Assembly: GCF_001433995.1 (NCBI RefSeq)
Contig: NZ_AZCX01000007.1
Coordinates: forward strand, 1-64,000
From: Secundilactobacillus kimchicus JCM 15530
GTDB taxonomy: Bacteria; Bacillota; Bacilli; Lactobacillales; Lactobacillaceae
DNA: 64,000 nucleotides
Direction: 5' to 3'
Shown here: in pieces, positions 16,135 to 25,510 of the stretch
How the letters are laid out: the number at the start of each line of letters is the position of its first letter
Numbering within the stretch: the first letter of the stretch is position 1
The notes under the pieces: model-generated
Database searches by the model: none
What the model was told of the DNA's origin: nothing
Seen by the model: the letters and a program-made list of their open reading frames with translations, nothing else
Program-made: the position numbers and the translations under genes

Positions 16135-16963
16135 AGAAGTCGTGGACATTGCCAGCTATCAAGATAGCTCAATTAGTTACTTAAAGACGCTTCGGCAATA
16201 TGCCGATTCATTAATTGTTAAATTGACAGAAGGTTCTGAGAATGGCAGTGGTTATCTTAATCCAAAAGCAGGTATGCAAGTTGGCAATGGGTTACAAGTA
16301 TTCCCCGCGGTGGGGGTTTACCATTATTTTAAAGGTAATTCTCAACTATATGGTGACCAGGATCCCGTTAATGAAGCGAAGTGGTTTTTGAAAAATATTG
16401 TGGCCTTGGGATTAGATAGGAATACGGTCGTTGTGATTGATGTAGAGGACAGTAGCTTAATGAAAAATGTGACTCATGACATCAATCTCTTTTTGGCGTA
16501 TCTTGCTGACAAGGGTTATTCTAAGCAACTGGTGTACGCATCGGCCTCATGGTTCAACGAGGGCCGTATCAACCAAGCGGAACTGTACCAACAATCGCCT
16601 ATTTGGGTAGCTGCGTACAATGACAATGCCCCTGGTGTTGATGCTGCCAGCGCTTGGCAGTATACCAACAATGGTCATGGCTTACACGTGGATTTTAGCT
16701 ATGACTTCGAAGGCCGATTATCAGGAACGTCTGGTTCGATAAAGCAGTCAGATGAAAGATGGCCAGCGACAACCAGTCAATATGAAGTAATTGCGGCATC
16801 CGTTCTAGTTTATCAAGATGCTAAACTAACCCAGCCAACGGGCGAAAAATTGGCGGCTGGTAGCATTGTTACTGCTACTCCGGTGAGTGATGGACTAATG
16901 GTTGGACGCAGTTATTACTTAGCAGCGAATCATACTCAAATTAAAGTGAGGGGGGAAAAGTGA
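16127..16963 (+). CDS. Phage endolysin, GH25 muramidase
   Basis: A 278-residue lysin. The catalytic domain (about residues 4-200) has the GH25 landmarks DIASYQ (Asp7), LIVKLTEG, VGVYHYFKG and the DxE pair D105/E107 in VVVIDVED. WQYTNNGHG near 185 closes the barrel. A short C-terminal part (about 215-278, EVIAASVLVYQDAKL...GRSYYLAANHTQIKV) looks like a small SH3/GW-type wall-binding unit. It has no signal peptide, consistent with release through the holin. The gene appears intact and is coupled to the holin. Confidence 0.92.
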   Translation: MTKEVVDIASYQDSSISYLKTLRQYADSLIVKLTEGSENGSGYLNPKAGMQVGNGLQVFPAVGVYHYFKGNSQLYGDQDPVNEAKWFLKNIVALGLDRNTVVVIDVEDSSLMKNVTHDINLFLAYLADKGYSKQLVYASASWFNEGRINQAELYQQSPIWVAAYNDNAPGVDAASAWQYTNNGHGLHVDFSYDFEGRLSGTSGSIKQSDERWPATTSQYEVIAASVLVYQDAKLTQPTGEKLAAGSIVTATPVSDGLMVGRSYYLAANHTQIKVRGEK

Positions 16964-16964
16964 G

Positions 16965-17249
16965 ATGACATTTTTAGGATTGACAATTGAGGACTGGGCA
17001 TCGTTATTTGCAGTTCTGGGAAGTATCGTAACTGTCATATTTTACCTATTTCGAGTTATCGTAGTGAATCCCATTAATTATCGCAATTTAACCCTTCAAG
17101 CTAGTATCGGTTCTTTGACCCAAGAGCTTAAAAAGATGCGTGAAGAGGTTGATCAAGTTCATCAAGATATGAACCGACATCTCAGTAATCATGATGTGGC
17201 CTTGGCTCGACACGAGGTTGAAATATCGGATTTAAAAGCAGGTAAATAA
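16965..17249 (+). CDS. Small membrane-anchored coiled-coil phage protein
   Basis: A 94-residue protein with one hydrophobic segment (about residues 12-32, WASLFAVLGSIVTVIFYLFRV) and a C-terminal heptad-rich helix (SIGSLTQELKKMREEVDQVH). It starts two bases after the lysin stop and follows GGGGGG. Size, order and layout resemble second-holin or XhlA-like proteins of phage lysis cassettes. I cannot name the family with confidence. It is the last gene of the remnant. Confidence 0.7.
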   Translation: MTFLGLTIEDWASLFAVLGSIVTVIFYLFRVIVVNPINYRNLTLQASIGSLTQELKKMREEVDQVHQDMNRHLSNHDVALARHEVEISDLKAGK

Positions 17250-17280
17250 ACCGTTTGTAGGGGTGAAGTGTTCATCAAAT

Positions 17281-17310
17281 AAAAAGACCTTCCAATTTTT
17301 GGAAGGCCTT
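17281..17310 (-). terminator. Terminator of the right secreted paralogue
   Basis: On the minus strand, AAGGCCTTCC pairs with GGAAGGTCTT (one G-U) around AAAAATT and is followed by T residues. It directly follows the minus-strand gene. Confidence 0.82.
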
Positions 17311-17317
17311 GTACATA

Positions 17318-18148
17318 TTACTTTGGGATGCCCAATACAATTGTGCAATGACTATAATCCATTAAATCGATAAGGTCCTTTGTAACAGTCGGGTAGCGAG
17401 ATTTTTGAGATAGCGTAAACAACGTTGGATTGTCCATAGCTTCTGAATTACCCGCAATTGTGATTCCAATATAGTATTTGGTCATTGATTGGCGCTTATC
17501 GGCAGTGTATCCAAGTGCATTGAGGTGGTTCTCGATATATTTAATGGCTACTGAAGGCGCCATTTTCTGGACTTGTGTCTTTAGACGATTATCATCGAAG
17601 GCAATTCTTTGAACGTCTGAAAAGTTTTTAATAAGACTTTCGTGTGTCTCGTAAGCATAGTTAGAAAGGGTTAAGTCAATTGGTGTGTTAGGAAATAGCT
17701 GAGCAACCAACTTCGATAATTTGGTTGCCCGACTAGTTTTAAGGTAATTAGCATAAGCAGTGCTACTGTCAAAAAGCGGTGGCAGTTTTTGTAAATTTTT
17801 CTTCAAGTAGCCAGACCAAACAGTTCCTTTAAGTTTGGGATTATAAGCTGAGTAAAGCTTGTAATAGACTTCGTTATTGCCCTTTACCTGTCTAACAAAA
17901 GCGTTAGATACTAGCCAGATAGTACTAGGGTAGTTCTTTAAATTGTGTAGTCGTTTGGTGTGGCTGCTATTCCAGATATAGGCTTTTTTGCTTTTTGTGA
18001 TTGAGTAGTAAGGAATAGGGCCAAAGTGTTTACTACCATCGAAAGAGTACGCGCTAGACACTTGGTTGGCCGAAGCAGGTTGAGAAGAGATACCGTTAAT
18101 AAACAACATTGTTATTAGTAAAAAAGCAATTGCGATTTTTTTAAACAT
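17318..18148 (-). CDS. Secreted protein of unknown function (right paralogue flanking the phage remnant)
   Basis: A 276-residue protein with a signal peptide (MFKKIAIAFLLITMLFINGI, cleavage probably after ASA near 27). Residues 50-125 carry YIWNSSHTKRLHNLKNYPST, a YYKLYS strand and a SGYLKKNL segment, matching the left paralogue at 12,382-13,218. After that comes LVAQLFPNTPIDLTLSNYA and a helical region ending in YSHCTIVLGIPK. The C-terminal halves have diverged strongly. GGAGG precedes the ATG at nine bases. The pair flanks the lysis/immunity remnant in the same orientation. Function is unknown; surface or extracellular location is supported. Confidence 0.8.
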   Translation of the reverse strand: MFKKIAIAFLLITMLFINGISSQPASANQVSSAYSFDGSKHFGPIPYYSITKSKKAYIWNSSHTKRLHNLKNYPSTIWLVSNAFVRQVKGNNEVYYKLYSAYNPKLKGTVWSGYLKKNLQKLPPLFDSSTAYANYLKTSRATKLSKLVAQLFPNTPIDLTLSNYAYETHESLIKNFSDVQRIAFDDNRLKTQVQKMAPSVAIKYIENHLNALGYTADKRQSMTKYYIGITIAGNSEAMDNPTLFTLSQKSRYPTVTKDLIDLMDYSHCTIVLGIPK

Positions 18149-18348
18149 GATTAAATTCCTCCGCTTTGTTTCATTTATACCAATGAAGAGAAGCCCACTA
18201 AAATATAAAGTTAGCTATTAAGACGGCTAAAATTCCACTTAAATAGGCCACACACCACAAATAATCAACCTTTCGTCTCATTTTCGTCAAATTTAAAGGG
18301 TAAAATAAAGATAAGTCAATAACGGTTATTAGAATGGAGGGGTTATGA

Positions 18349-18996
18349 ATGACGAGTAACCGACAAAAAGTGTATCAGGCGTTGAGACAGGCTATTATAA
18401 CGGGGGAACTGACCAGTGGCGAACCCATTGCCGATCGGGTGTTAGCGGACCGGTATCAGGTCAGTCGGACACCGGTTCGGGAGGCCTTGCGGCAGTTGAG
18501 CGCGGAGGGCTTCGTGGATGTCATTCCCAACATTGGAACCCGGGTTGCGGTGTTACCAGCTGAGCAGCTTGTGCCCAGTATCATGCTGATGGGGCGGCTA
18601 GAACAAGCGGCGGTTGAAATGATGGTCACAACTGCGACTAAAGCCGACGTTAAGGCGCTCAAGGCCATTAACGAGGACTACCGGCAGGCGATTGTCAATC
18701 AGGACTGGCACGACGCGATGACCGCTGACCGGCAGTTCCATGATTATCTGATTAGTCGTTGTGGCAGTGACTATGCGGCCCAGTTTTCGGACCTGCTATT
18801 CGCTCAGCTACAGAGTTACGAACAAAGTTACTTTAAGGAACGGCTGATGAGTGATTTAACGGCCTATGAACGCCATCAAAAGCTCATTAAAGCCATTAAA
18901 GCCGGGAAGGCCAAGAAGGCTGGAAAGCTGATGCGGCAGCAGTGGCTCGCTCAGATTGAGGGATATGAAACACAGCAGCGCAAAGCCGCGAAATGA
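18349..18996 (+). CDS. GntR-family regulator, FCD type
   Basis: A 215-residue regulator. Residues 5-70 are the GntR winged helix (VYQALRQAIITGELTSGEPI, RYQVSRTPVREALRQLSAEG). A helical FCD effector domain fills about 80-205; RQFHDYLISRCG and TAYERHQKLIKAI hold candidate metal-binding His residues. GGAGGGG precedes the ATG. It lies 140 bases upstream of the opuC-type operon in the same direction, so it might control that operon, but a hairpin-rich gap separates them and no operator is clear. FCD regulators usually sense small organic acids. Confidence 0.85.
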   Translation: MTSNRQKVYQALRQAIITGELTSGEPIADRVLADRYQVSRTPVREALRQLSAEGFVDVIPNIGTRVAVLPAEQLVPSIMLMGRLEQAAVEMMVTTATKADVKALKAINEDYRQAIVNQDWHDAMTADRQFHDYLISRCGSDYAAQFSDLLFAQLQSYEQSYFKERLMSDLTAYERHQKLIKAIKAGKAKKAGKLMRQQWLAQIEGYETQQRKAAK

Positions 18997-19136
18997 AAAG
19001 ACTTAAAAGTTTAAGATTGTCTAAAGATACCCTGGATTATCGGCGGGAAGTCGACAGAATTTGGGGTCTTTGATACGTTGTAAACAAGAACGTCCGGCTT
19101 GAGAGGGTTAGGCCGGCGAAAAAGGAGTGGGCGCGT

Positions 19137-20309
19137 TTGTTTTTATCGCTAGAACACCTCAATAAAACCTATAACGGTGGCAAAGTTGCCGTTGATGACT
19201 TTAACTTGGAGATTGAAAAGGGCGAATTTGTTTGTTTCATCGGGACGTCTGGATCGGGGAAAACAACGACGATGCGGATGATCAATCGGATGCTACAACA
19301 GACTTCGGGGACGATTAAACTTGACGGTCAAGATATTAGTGAACTTGATCCAGTCAAACTGCGTCGCAAAATTGGGTATGTGATCCAAAATATCGGATTG
19401 ATGCCCCACATGACTATTCGACAAAACATTACGATTGTCCCCAAGTTGCTGAAGTGGTCGCAGGATAAGATGGATGAACGAGCCAAGGAAATGATTAAGC
19501 TCGTTGAATTACCAGAAGAGTTTTTGGACCGGTACCCATCTGAACTCTCAGGTGGCCAACAACAGCGGATTGGTGTTGTTCGTGCATTGGCTGCCGATCA
19601 AGACTTGATTCTAATGGATGAGCCGTTTGGGGCGCTGGACCCAATTACGCGAGAAGCGCTTCAAGATTTGGTTAAAGACCTTCAGACACGACTGGGGAAA
19701 ACCATTGTTTTTGTGACGCACGATATGGATGAAGCCCTGAATCTGGCCACGACCATTGTGGTGATGGATGCTGGTAAGATTATGCAGGTGGCCACACCAG
19801 ACGAAATTCTGCGGCACCCAGCCAATGAATTTGTTGAAAACTTAATCGGAAAAGAACGCCTGATTCAAGCTAAGCCAAGCATTACAACGGTTGGTCAGGT
19901 GATGCTAACTAAGGTGGCGGCCATCACACCAGACCGTCTGCTAAAGGATGCGTTGAAGGAGATGCACGAACGGCGGGTCGATTCATTGCTCGTGGTGGAC
20001 CAAGGTGGGACGCTAAAGGGCCGCTTGGACATTGAAGATGTGGATTATAATTTCCGGACCGCGACTAGTGTTGGTGACGTCATGCACCATGATGTCTTCT
20101 ACGTGTATTCTGACTCAGTCATCCGCGATACGGTTGAACGGATCTTGAAGCGGGGCTTCAAAAACATTCCCGTAGTTGACCGGGATCGAAAACTGGTCGG
20201 CATCGTCACCCGTGCAACCTTAGTTGATATGGTTTATGACGCGCTGTGGGGTGATGAAGAGGTTAAGGACGAATCATCCGATGCGGAAAAGGACGGTGAA
20301 GCCAAATGA
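19137..20309 (+). CDS. opuCA: Osmoprotectant ABC porter, ATPase with CBS domains
   Basis: A 390-residue ATPase that powers uptake of glycine betaine, carnitine or choline. Walker [10 protein letters not shown] is near residue 37, signature LSGGQQQR near 139, Walker B LILMDEP near 160 and the H-loop VTHDMDE near 193. Two CBS domains follow (about 255-375), the usual ionic-strength sensor of OpuCA/OpuAA types. The start is TTG with AAAGGAG nine bases upstream. It overlaps the next gene by four bases. First gene of a four-gene operon. Substrate choice cannot be decided from the ATPase. Confidence 0.93.
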   Translation: MFLSLEHLNKTYNGGKVAVDDFNLEIEKGEFVCFIGTSGSGKTTTMRMINRMLQQTSGTIKLDGQDISELDPVKLRRKIGYVIQNIGLMPHMTIRQNITIVPKLLKWSQDKMDERAKEMIKLVELPEEFLDRYPSELSGGQQQRIGVVRALAADQDLILMDEPFGALDPITREALQDLVKDLQTRLGKTIVFVTHDMDEALNLATTIVVMDAGKIMQVATPDEILRHPANEFVENLIGKERLIQAKPSITTVGQVMLTKVAAITPDRLLKDALKEMHERRVDSLLVVDQGGTLKGRLDIEDVDYNFRTATSVGDVMHHDVFYVYSDSVIRDTVERILKRGFKNIPVVDRDRKLVGIVTRATLVDMVYDALWGDEEVKDESSDAEKDGEAK

Positions 20310-20935
20310 TTGCGTTTTTACAAGCACACGGGGCGGAACTGTTGGTTAAAACCTGGCAACACATTTATATTTCGGCTATTTCGCTCGGCTTAGGGGTTCT
20401 TTTTGCAGTGCCGCTTGGCGTGTTACTGACCCGGGCAAAAAAGATTGCGGGTCCGGTGATTGCGATTGCTAGTATGCTACAGACCATTCCGGCCTTAGCA
20501 TTGTTGGCATTTATGATTCCGCTGTTTGGAATCGGGTCAATTCCAGCCATTGTTGCGCTGTTCATTTATTCGTTATTGCCGATCCTTCGAAACACGTACT
20601 TGGGCATGGAAGACGTCAATGGGACGTTGATCGATGCAGCCAAAGGGATGGGGATGACCAGTTGGCAGTCAATTTATAAGGTTGAGTTGCCGTTAGCGGC
20701 GCCGGTTATTATGTCCGGGGTTCGGCTATCTGCAACCTACGTCATTGCTTGGGCCGCACTTGCTTCCTATATCGGGGCCGGGGGCCTTGGGGACTTCATC
20801 TTTAACGGGTTGAACCTGTATCGAACCGACCTTATCTTGGCGGGGTCTATCCCGGTCATTTTACTCGCCCTAATCGTTGACTGGTTACTCGGTAAGCTGG
20901 AGGCTGTCTTATCGCCTAAGACAGCCGCCGCGTAG
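20306..20935 (+). CDS. opuCB: Osmoprotectant ABC porter, permease 1
   Basis: A 209-residue inner membrane permease with about five to six helices and the EAA loop near [22 protein letters not shown] (about residues 111-130), which contacts the ATPase. [19 protein letters not shown] and the P-rich [19 protein letters not shown] are typical of OpuCB/YehW-type proteins. Its ATG overlaps the ATPase stop. Paired with the second permease 0.9 kb downstream, it forms the heterodimeric channel. Confidence 0.92.
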   Translation: MIAFLQAHGAELLVKTWQHIYISAISLGLGVLFAVPLGVLLTRAKKIAGPVIAIASMLQTIPALALLAFMIPLFGIGSIPAIVALFIYSLLPILRNTYLGMEDVNGTLIDAAKGMGMTSWQSIYKVELPLAAPVIMSGVRLSATYVIAWAALASYIGAGGLGDFIFNGLNLYRTDLILAGSIPVILLALIVDWLLGKLEAVLSPKTAAA

Positions 20936-20947
20936 GAGGTGAGCAGT

Positions 20948-21880
20948 ATGCGACGAATTAAAAAATGGCTCACAACAGCACTCCTCACAGTTGTTAGTGG
21001 CCTCAGTCTTGCAGCCTGTGGGTTTCCAGGGGTGTCGAATTCAGCTAACGATACGATTCGAATTGCGTCTCAAAATACGACGGAACAACAAATTATGGCT
21101 TACATGATTCAGGATATGGTGGAACATTACTCTGATTTGCACACCAGTATCATCAATAACCTTGGTTCGGGTCAAGTGAGCTTTAACGCGCTAAAGCAGG
21201 GGCAAGCAGATGTTTCGGCCATTCGCTATATTGGTACGGATCTAACGACCATTCTGGGTGAACAAGCTGATCGTAATCCAGCTCGAGCTCAAAAAAAGGT
21301 GACCAAACAATTTAATGATAAGTACCATATGACGTACTTTAAATCATACGGTTTCGCGGATACCTACGCCTTTATGGTGACCCAAAAAACAGCTAAAAAG
21401 TGGCACTTGAACACGGTATCGGACATGGCAAAAGTAGCACCAAAGATGAACGTTGGGATTGACCAGATCTGGCTAAATCGAAAAGGAGACGGCTACGATG
21501 GGTTCCAGAAAGTCTACGATTTTAGCTTTGGCGAGATTCATCCCATGCAGATTGGCCTCGTCTACGACGCCGTGGCGGCCAACAAAATGGATGCCGTGTT
21601 GGGGTACTCGACGGATGGTCGGATTAACAGTTACCACTTAAAAGTGTTGACGGATAACAAGCACTTTTTCCCGCCATATGATGCGAGTCCGGTAGCGACA
21701 AATGCCATTTTGAAGAAGCATCCTGAACTCAAGGGGATTTTAAACCGACTTGTCGGTAAAATCGACCTCAAGACGATGCAAAAATTGAACTACCGGGTCG
21801 ACAATGACCTCATTGAACCGGAAGTTGCGGCTAAGCAATTTCTTGAGCAGCACCACTACTTTGAAGGGAGTGACGACTAA
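20948..21880 (+). CDS. opuCC: Osmoprotectant-binding lipoprotein
   Basis: A 310-residue lipoprotein with a lipobox LSLAAC (Cys near 24) after a hydrophobic signal. The mature part has the OpuAC-type fold: IRIASQNTTEQQIMAYM at the start and ADVSAIRYIGTDLTTILG in lobe one. It captures compatible solutes for the two permeases. I chose the ATG eight bases after AGGAGG; a GTG three codons earlier lies on top of that site. Its stop shares a base with the next start. Confidence 0.92.
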   Translation: MRRIKKWLTTALLTVVSGLSLAACGFPGVSNSANDTIRIASQNTTEQQIMAYMIQDMVEHYSDLHTSIINNLGSGQVSFNALKQGQADVSAIRYIGTDLTTILGEQADRNPARAQKKVTKQFNDKYHMTYFKSYGFADTYAFMVTQKTAKKWHLNTVSDMAKVAPKMNVGIDQIWLNRKGDGYDGFQKVYDFSFGEIHPMQIGLVYDAVAANKMDAVLGYSTDGRINSYHLKVLTDNKHFFPPYDASPVATNAILKKHPELKGILNRLVGKIDLKTMQKLNYRVDNDLIEPEVAAKQFLEQHHYFEGSDD

Positions 21881-22530
21881 TGGCAAACATGAACGTTTTT
21901 GAGCAACTGCTGTATTACTATCAACAAAACGGTGCGTACGTTCTGTCTCAGTTTACACGTCACTTTCTGATTTCAGTGTATGGGGTCCTGCTGGCGGCCA
22001 TCGTCGGCATTCCAATCGGTATTTTCATTGCCCATCATGGCCGGTTAAGCGGCTTTGTGGTCGGCGTGGCCAATGTCATCCAAACGGTCCCGTCGTTAGC
22101 GATGTTATCCATCATTATGATTGGGTTGGGCCTTGGTGTGAATACGGTCATTGTGACGGTCTTCTTATACGCCCTATTGCCCATTATTAAAAACACCGAT
22201 ACTGGAATGCGTAACGTTGATTCAAGCGTTTTAGATTCCGGAAAGGGGATGGGGATGACCCGCATTCAGCTACTGAGAATGGTCGAAATCCCGCTTTCTT
22301 TGTCAGTCATCATGGCTGGGATTCGAAACGCGCTGGTGTTGGCTATTGGGATCACGGCCATCGGGACCTTCGTTGGGGCTGGTGGCCTTGGGGACATCAT
22401 CATCCGCGGAACGAACGCCACCAACGGGACGGCCATCATTCTCGCGGGGGCCTTACCAACTGCGCTGATGGCCATCGTTTTAGACCTTATCTTGGGCTGG
22501 ATTGAACGCAAAGTTGCGCCTTCTAATTAA
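21880..22530 (+). CDS. opuCD: Osmoprotectant ABC porter, permease 2
   Basis: A 216-residue permease similar to permease 1, with about six helices and an EAA loop at DSGKGMGMTRIQLLRMVEIPLS. The QTVPSLAMLSIIMIGLGLG segment and GTFVGAGGLGDIIIRG ending are typical of OpuCD. It starts within the stop of the binding protein (TAATG). No terminator follows before the next promoter, so some read-through into the T-box region is possible. Confidence 0.92.
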   Translation: MANMNVFEQLLYYYQQNGAYVLSQFTRHFLISVYGVLLAAIVGIPIGIFIAHHGRLSGFVVGVANVIQTVPSLAMLSIIMIGLGLGVNTVIVTVFLYALLPIIKNTDTGMRNVDSSVLDSGKGMGMTRIQLLRMVEIPLSLSVIMAGIRNALVLAIGITAIGTFVGAGGLGDIIIRGTNATNGTAIILAGALPTALMAIVLDLILGWIERKVAPSN

Positions 22531-22545
22531 GTTGTGAGCGGCCCC

Positions 22546-22574
22546 TTGACATGGCGGAAATCGTGAACTATATT
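22546..22574 (+). promoter_or_regulatory. Promoter of the T-box / sulfhydrylase unit
   Basis: TTGACA and TATATT are separated by 17 bases, directly ahead of the T-box leader. This is among the best sigma-A matches in the window. Confidence 0.8.
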
Positions 22575-22582
22575 AGATAACA

Positions 22583-22853
22583 ATTAGATTATGAAATTCG
22601 GATGGGAATAGTAACCGTGACGCGATGTTTAAGCGACCTGCAGGTGGTGAAAGGCAGGACATCGGCAGCTTGGCGAATGAACCCAGATTGAAAACTGGCC
22701 GTTGACGCGGTTAGTTCGCAAGGATGCGTTACCATCCCAGACATCAACTGGTGTCGTTGAGGCGGTTAGTGTAAGCTAACCGCGAATAAGGGTGGCAACA
22801 CGAAGCGTTCGTCCCTTTACTAGCAGTGGCTAGTGAGGGACGAACGCTTTTTT
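22583..22853 (+). promoter_or_regulatory. T-box riboswitch leader, probably methionine-specific
   Basis: The leader has an AGTA (loop-E-like) on the 5' side of stem I at 22,610, a distal stem CGATGT/ACATCG, the T-box AAGGGTGGCAACACG at 22,788-22,802 and a terminator AAGCGTTCGTCCCT/AGGGACGAACGCTT followed by T residues. ATG at 22,677-22,679, in GCGAATGAACC on the 3' side of stem I, is the likely specifier codon. Uncharged tRNA-Met would then allow transcription of the downstream methionine gene. T-box and terminator are firm; the specifier is inferred by position. Confidence 0.85.
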
Positions 22854-22904
22854 GCGGTTCATAATCAAGACTAATCATTATTATCACGAAGGGGCGTTTT
22901 AACT

Positions 22905-24188
22905 ATGGCAACTCACCAATATCATTTTGAAACTCAACAAGTTCATGCGGGTCAAACCGTTGATGAAACCGGAGCTCGAGCAGTTCCCATCTACCAGACA
23001 ACCTCGTATGTTTTCAAGGACGCCGAACAGGCCGCCAATCGGTTTGCGTTAACTGATCCGGGTAATATTTATACCCGGCTAACGAACCCCACCACAGCTG
23101 TTTTTGAAAAACGGGTCGCCGCCTTGGAAGCTGGGACGGCTGGGGTGGCGCTAGCAACTGGAGCAGCGGCCATTACTGCGGCTATTCAAAACGTCGCTAA
23201 TGCCGGCGATAATATTGTGGCGGCCAGCACATTATATGGCGGGACGTATGATCTTTTCAGCGTCACTTTGAAGAAACTTGGCATTACGACCACCTTTGTG
23301 GATCCGGATGAGCCACAGAACTTTGAAGCGGCCATTGACGATCATACAAAGGCCCTTTACATTGAGACCATCGGTAATCCTGGGATTAATTTAATTGATA
23401 TTGAAAAGGTCGCGCAAATTGCTCACGACCATCACATTATCTTGATTGCTGATAATACGTTCGGCACCCCGTACTTAATTCAGCCCCTCAAACACGGCGT
23501 TGACGTGGTGGTTCATTCGGCCACGAAGTTCATCGGAGGTCACGGCACGACGATGGGCGGCATCATTGTCGAAAGCGGGACGTTTGACTATGCCAAGAGT
23601 GGTCGCTACCCTGATTTTACGACGCCTGATGCTCAGTACAATGGATTAGTCTGGGCGGACCTCGGTGGTGCAGCCTTCACCACTAAGGTCCGGGCAGAAA
23701 CGCTGCGTGATACTGGGGGTGCCATCAGTCCATTCAACTCGTTTTTATTACTGCAAGGGCTCGAGTCCTTATCCTTGCGAGTTGAGCGACATGTCGAAAA
23801 TGCGACTAAAATTGCGGATTATCTTAATCACCATCCGAAGGTCGCGTGGGTTAACTACCCAACGCTGGCTGGTAACCCCTATAAGCCACTGGCTGACAAG
23901 TATTTCCCGAACGGCGTTGGGTCGATTTTCACCATCGGTCTGACCGGTGGTGAAGCGGCTGGCAAGCAATTGATTGAAAACTTGACCCTCTTCTCGCTAT
24001 TAGCTAACGTCGGGGACGCCAAGTCGTTGATTATTCATCCAGCCTCAACCACCCATGCGCAGCTCAATGAAGCTGAACTTAAGGCGACGGGGATCACACC
24101 GGATTTGATTCGGCTTTCAATTGGCATTGAAAACGTTGCCGACCTCATCGCGGATTTGGATCAGGCATTGGAAAAAGTTAGCGACTAG
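22905..24188 (+). CDS. metY: O-acetylhomoserine sulfhydrylase
   Basis: A 427-residue PLP enzyme of the Cys/Met metabolism family. It joins O-acetylhomoserine with sulfide to give homocysteine. The start [20 protein letters not shown] and the motif [11 protein letters not shown] are typical of MetY/Met17, as is the length. The PLP lysine is in [11 protein letters not shown] (about residue 208), and [10 protein letters not shown] supplies the Asp that contacts PLP. GAAGGGG precedes the ATG. The T-box upstream ties it to methionine supply. LuxS elsewhere in the window feeds homocysteine back into the same pool. Confidence 0.93.
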   Translation: MATHQYHFETQQVHAGQTVDETGARAVPIYQTTSYVFKDAEQAANRFALTDPGNIYTRLTNPTTAVFEKRVAALEAGTAGVALATGAAAITAAIQNVANAGDNIVAASTLYGGTYDLFSVTLKKLGITTTFVDPDEPQNFEAAIDDHTKALYIETIGNPGINLIDIEKVAQIAHDHHIILIADNTFGTPYLIQPLKHGVDVVVHSATKFIGGHGTTMGGIIVESGTFDYAKSGRYPDFTTPDAQYNGLVWADLGGAAFTTKVRAETLRDTGGAISPFNSFLLLQGLESLSLRVERHVENATKIADYLNHHPKVAWVNYPTLAGNPYKPLADKYFPNGVGSIFTIGLTGGEAAGKQLIENLTLFSLLANVGDAKSLIIHPASTTHAQLNEAELKATGITPDLIRLSIGIENVADLIADLDQALEKVSD

Positions 24189-24221
24189 TCTTAATCGCTC
24201 ATAGCGGTTGGGTTAGTTGTC

Positions 24222-24275
24222 AAAAGGGACCGCTCCTAAAAGTGAGTTTGCAGCTTTTAGGATCGATCCCTTTTT
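24222..24275. terminator. Bidirectional terminator between metY and the GreA-like gene
   Basis: AAAAGGGA and TCCCTTTTT form an outer stem and TCCTAAAAG with CTTTTAGGA an inner one. T-runs exist on both strands, fitting the convergent genes. Confidence 0.85.
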
Positions 24276-24286
24276 CGTGGGGTGGG

Positions 24287-24760
24287 TTAAGGTGTTAGTG
24301 AAACAGTTATGATTTTGACCTGATATCGGCCATTCGGTGCGTTGACGGACACCGTATCACCAACAGAGTGGCTTAGAATTGCGGCGCCGATGGGTGACGC
24401 TAGTGATATTTTGTTTGTGGTCACGTCAGCTTCGGGGGTGCCGACAAGGTCAAACGTATCCGTGTCGTTTTCGTCTAAAAAAGCCAAAACCACCCGTTTG
24501 CCGATTTCGATTGTTGCGTCATCCGTAGGGGTCACCACTTGGGCGTATCGGAGCTGTTTATCAAGAAATCGAAGGCGACTTTCAAGGTGTCGAAGGTCAC
24601 GCTTGGCAGCGCTATACTCCGCATTTTCAGAGAGATCACCGAGTGCCCGGGCTGCGGATAAGGCCGCAATTTTGGCTGGGCGGTCGGCTTTTAAGGCGTC
24701 AATTTCACCCGCGATTTTGTCGTAACCCGCTTGGGTAATTTGAGTAAAATATGGCTGCAT
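24287..24760 (-). CDS. GreA/GreB-family transcription elongation factor
   Basis: A 157-residue Gre factor. The N-terminal coiled coil (about residues 1-75) carries AARALGDLSENAEYSAAKRD, whose acidic tip rescues backtracked RNA polymerase by stimulating transcript cleavage. The C-terminal FKBP-like domain (about 80-157) has VDTDVTTNKISLASPIGAAIL-like features (NKISLASPIG). The upstream ATG eleven codons earlier lacks a ribosome site, while AAGGGGG precedes the chosen one. Lactobacilli usually carry another canonical greA elsewhere, so this may be a second paralogue. Confidence 0.9.
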   Translation of the reverse strand: MQPYFTQITQAGYDKIAGEIDALKADRPAKIAALSAARALGDLSENAEYSAAKRDLRHLESRLRFLDKQLRYAQVVTPTDDATIEIGKRVVLAFLDENDTDTFDLVGTPEADVTTNKISLASPIGAAILSHSVGDTVSVNAPNGRYQVKIITVSLTP

Positions 24761-24823
24761 AATGGGCCCCCTTGAAGAATTGATCGCCTTCATTATAACA
24801 GGCCTATCGGACAGTGGATAGCG

Positions 24824-25378
24824 TTAGTCGACAACGGTAGCGCCTAGGACGTGCTCAAAATGATCAAGGGCCCAATCCTGACCGGCGGCGGTCAGTGCGG
24901 CAACGGCTTGACGGTGAATGACTAAGTTATAGTTGAGATTATAGGCATCAACGGCGGTGTGAAGGACACAAATGTCAGTGCAGACCCCGGTTAGGTGAAG
25001 CGTGTCCACGTGGCGTTCGCGCATGCGCAAGTCGAGGTCCGTCCCCGCGAAAGCACTGTACCGGGTCTTGTCGTACATGTAGACTCGGGCGTCGTCCTGA
25101 TGGACGTCATACCAAGGCTGCAAGTCACCATAAAAGGCTCGTCCCCACGTGTTTCTGACGTTGTGGGGCGGAAATAACTTTGTCTCCGGATGGTACGGGT
25201 CGTTGGGTTGATGAACATCCGTTGGTAAAATTACCCACTGGTTGGTTTGTTGGAATTGGTTAGCTAAATCAATGATTGGCTCCATGAGAACCTGGCCAGA
25301 TTGGCCACACGTTAGGGCGCCGTCATCGGCAACAAAGTCGTTTGTATAATCGATAATCAGCAATGCATCACTTGCCAT
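24824..25378 (-). CDS. pncA: Nicotinamidase / isochorismatase-family amidase
   Basis: A 184-residue cysteine hydrolase. It has the PncA triad: Asp in IIDYTNDFV (residue 10), Lys in YDKTRYSAF, and Cys in TGVCTDICVLHT. The metal site DVHQPNDPYHPE holds the Asp and two His residues specific to nicotinamidases. The reaction is nicotinamide to nicotinate in NAD salvage. AGGAGG precedes the ATG; the open frame extends 33 codons further without a start signal. It is monocistronic; I see no terminator before the GreA-like gene. Confidence 0.9.
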   Translation of the reverse strand: MASDALLIIDYTNDFVADDGALTCGQSGQVLMEPIIDLANQFQQTNQWVILPTDVHQPNDPYHPETKLFPPHNVRNTWGRAFYGDLQPWYDVHQDDARVYMYDKTRYSAFAGTDLDLRMRERHVDTLHLTGVCTDICVLHTAVDAYNLNYNLVIHRQAVAALTAAGQDWALDHFEHVLGATVVD

Positions 25379-25510
25379 AAGAAAACCTCCTGAGGGTGTC
25401 TTGACACCTTTTGGGTTGATTATAACGGAAACGGGAGCGTTAGGAAAGAATTTGCCCAATAAATGTGAGGGGTTCAATCACGATAGGGGGGCGGCGAAGT
25501 TATTAATGTG

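Noticed and set aside
13219-17317. attL/attR repeats at the ends of the phage remnant
   Set aside because: Comparing the gaps at 13,219-13,366 and 17,250-17,317 by eye gave only six-base matches, which are meaningless.
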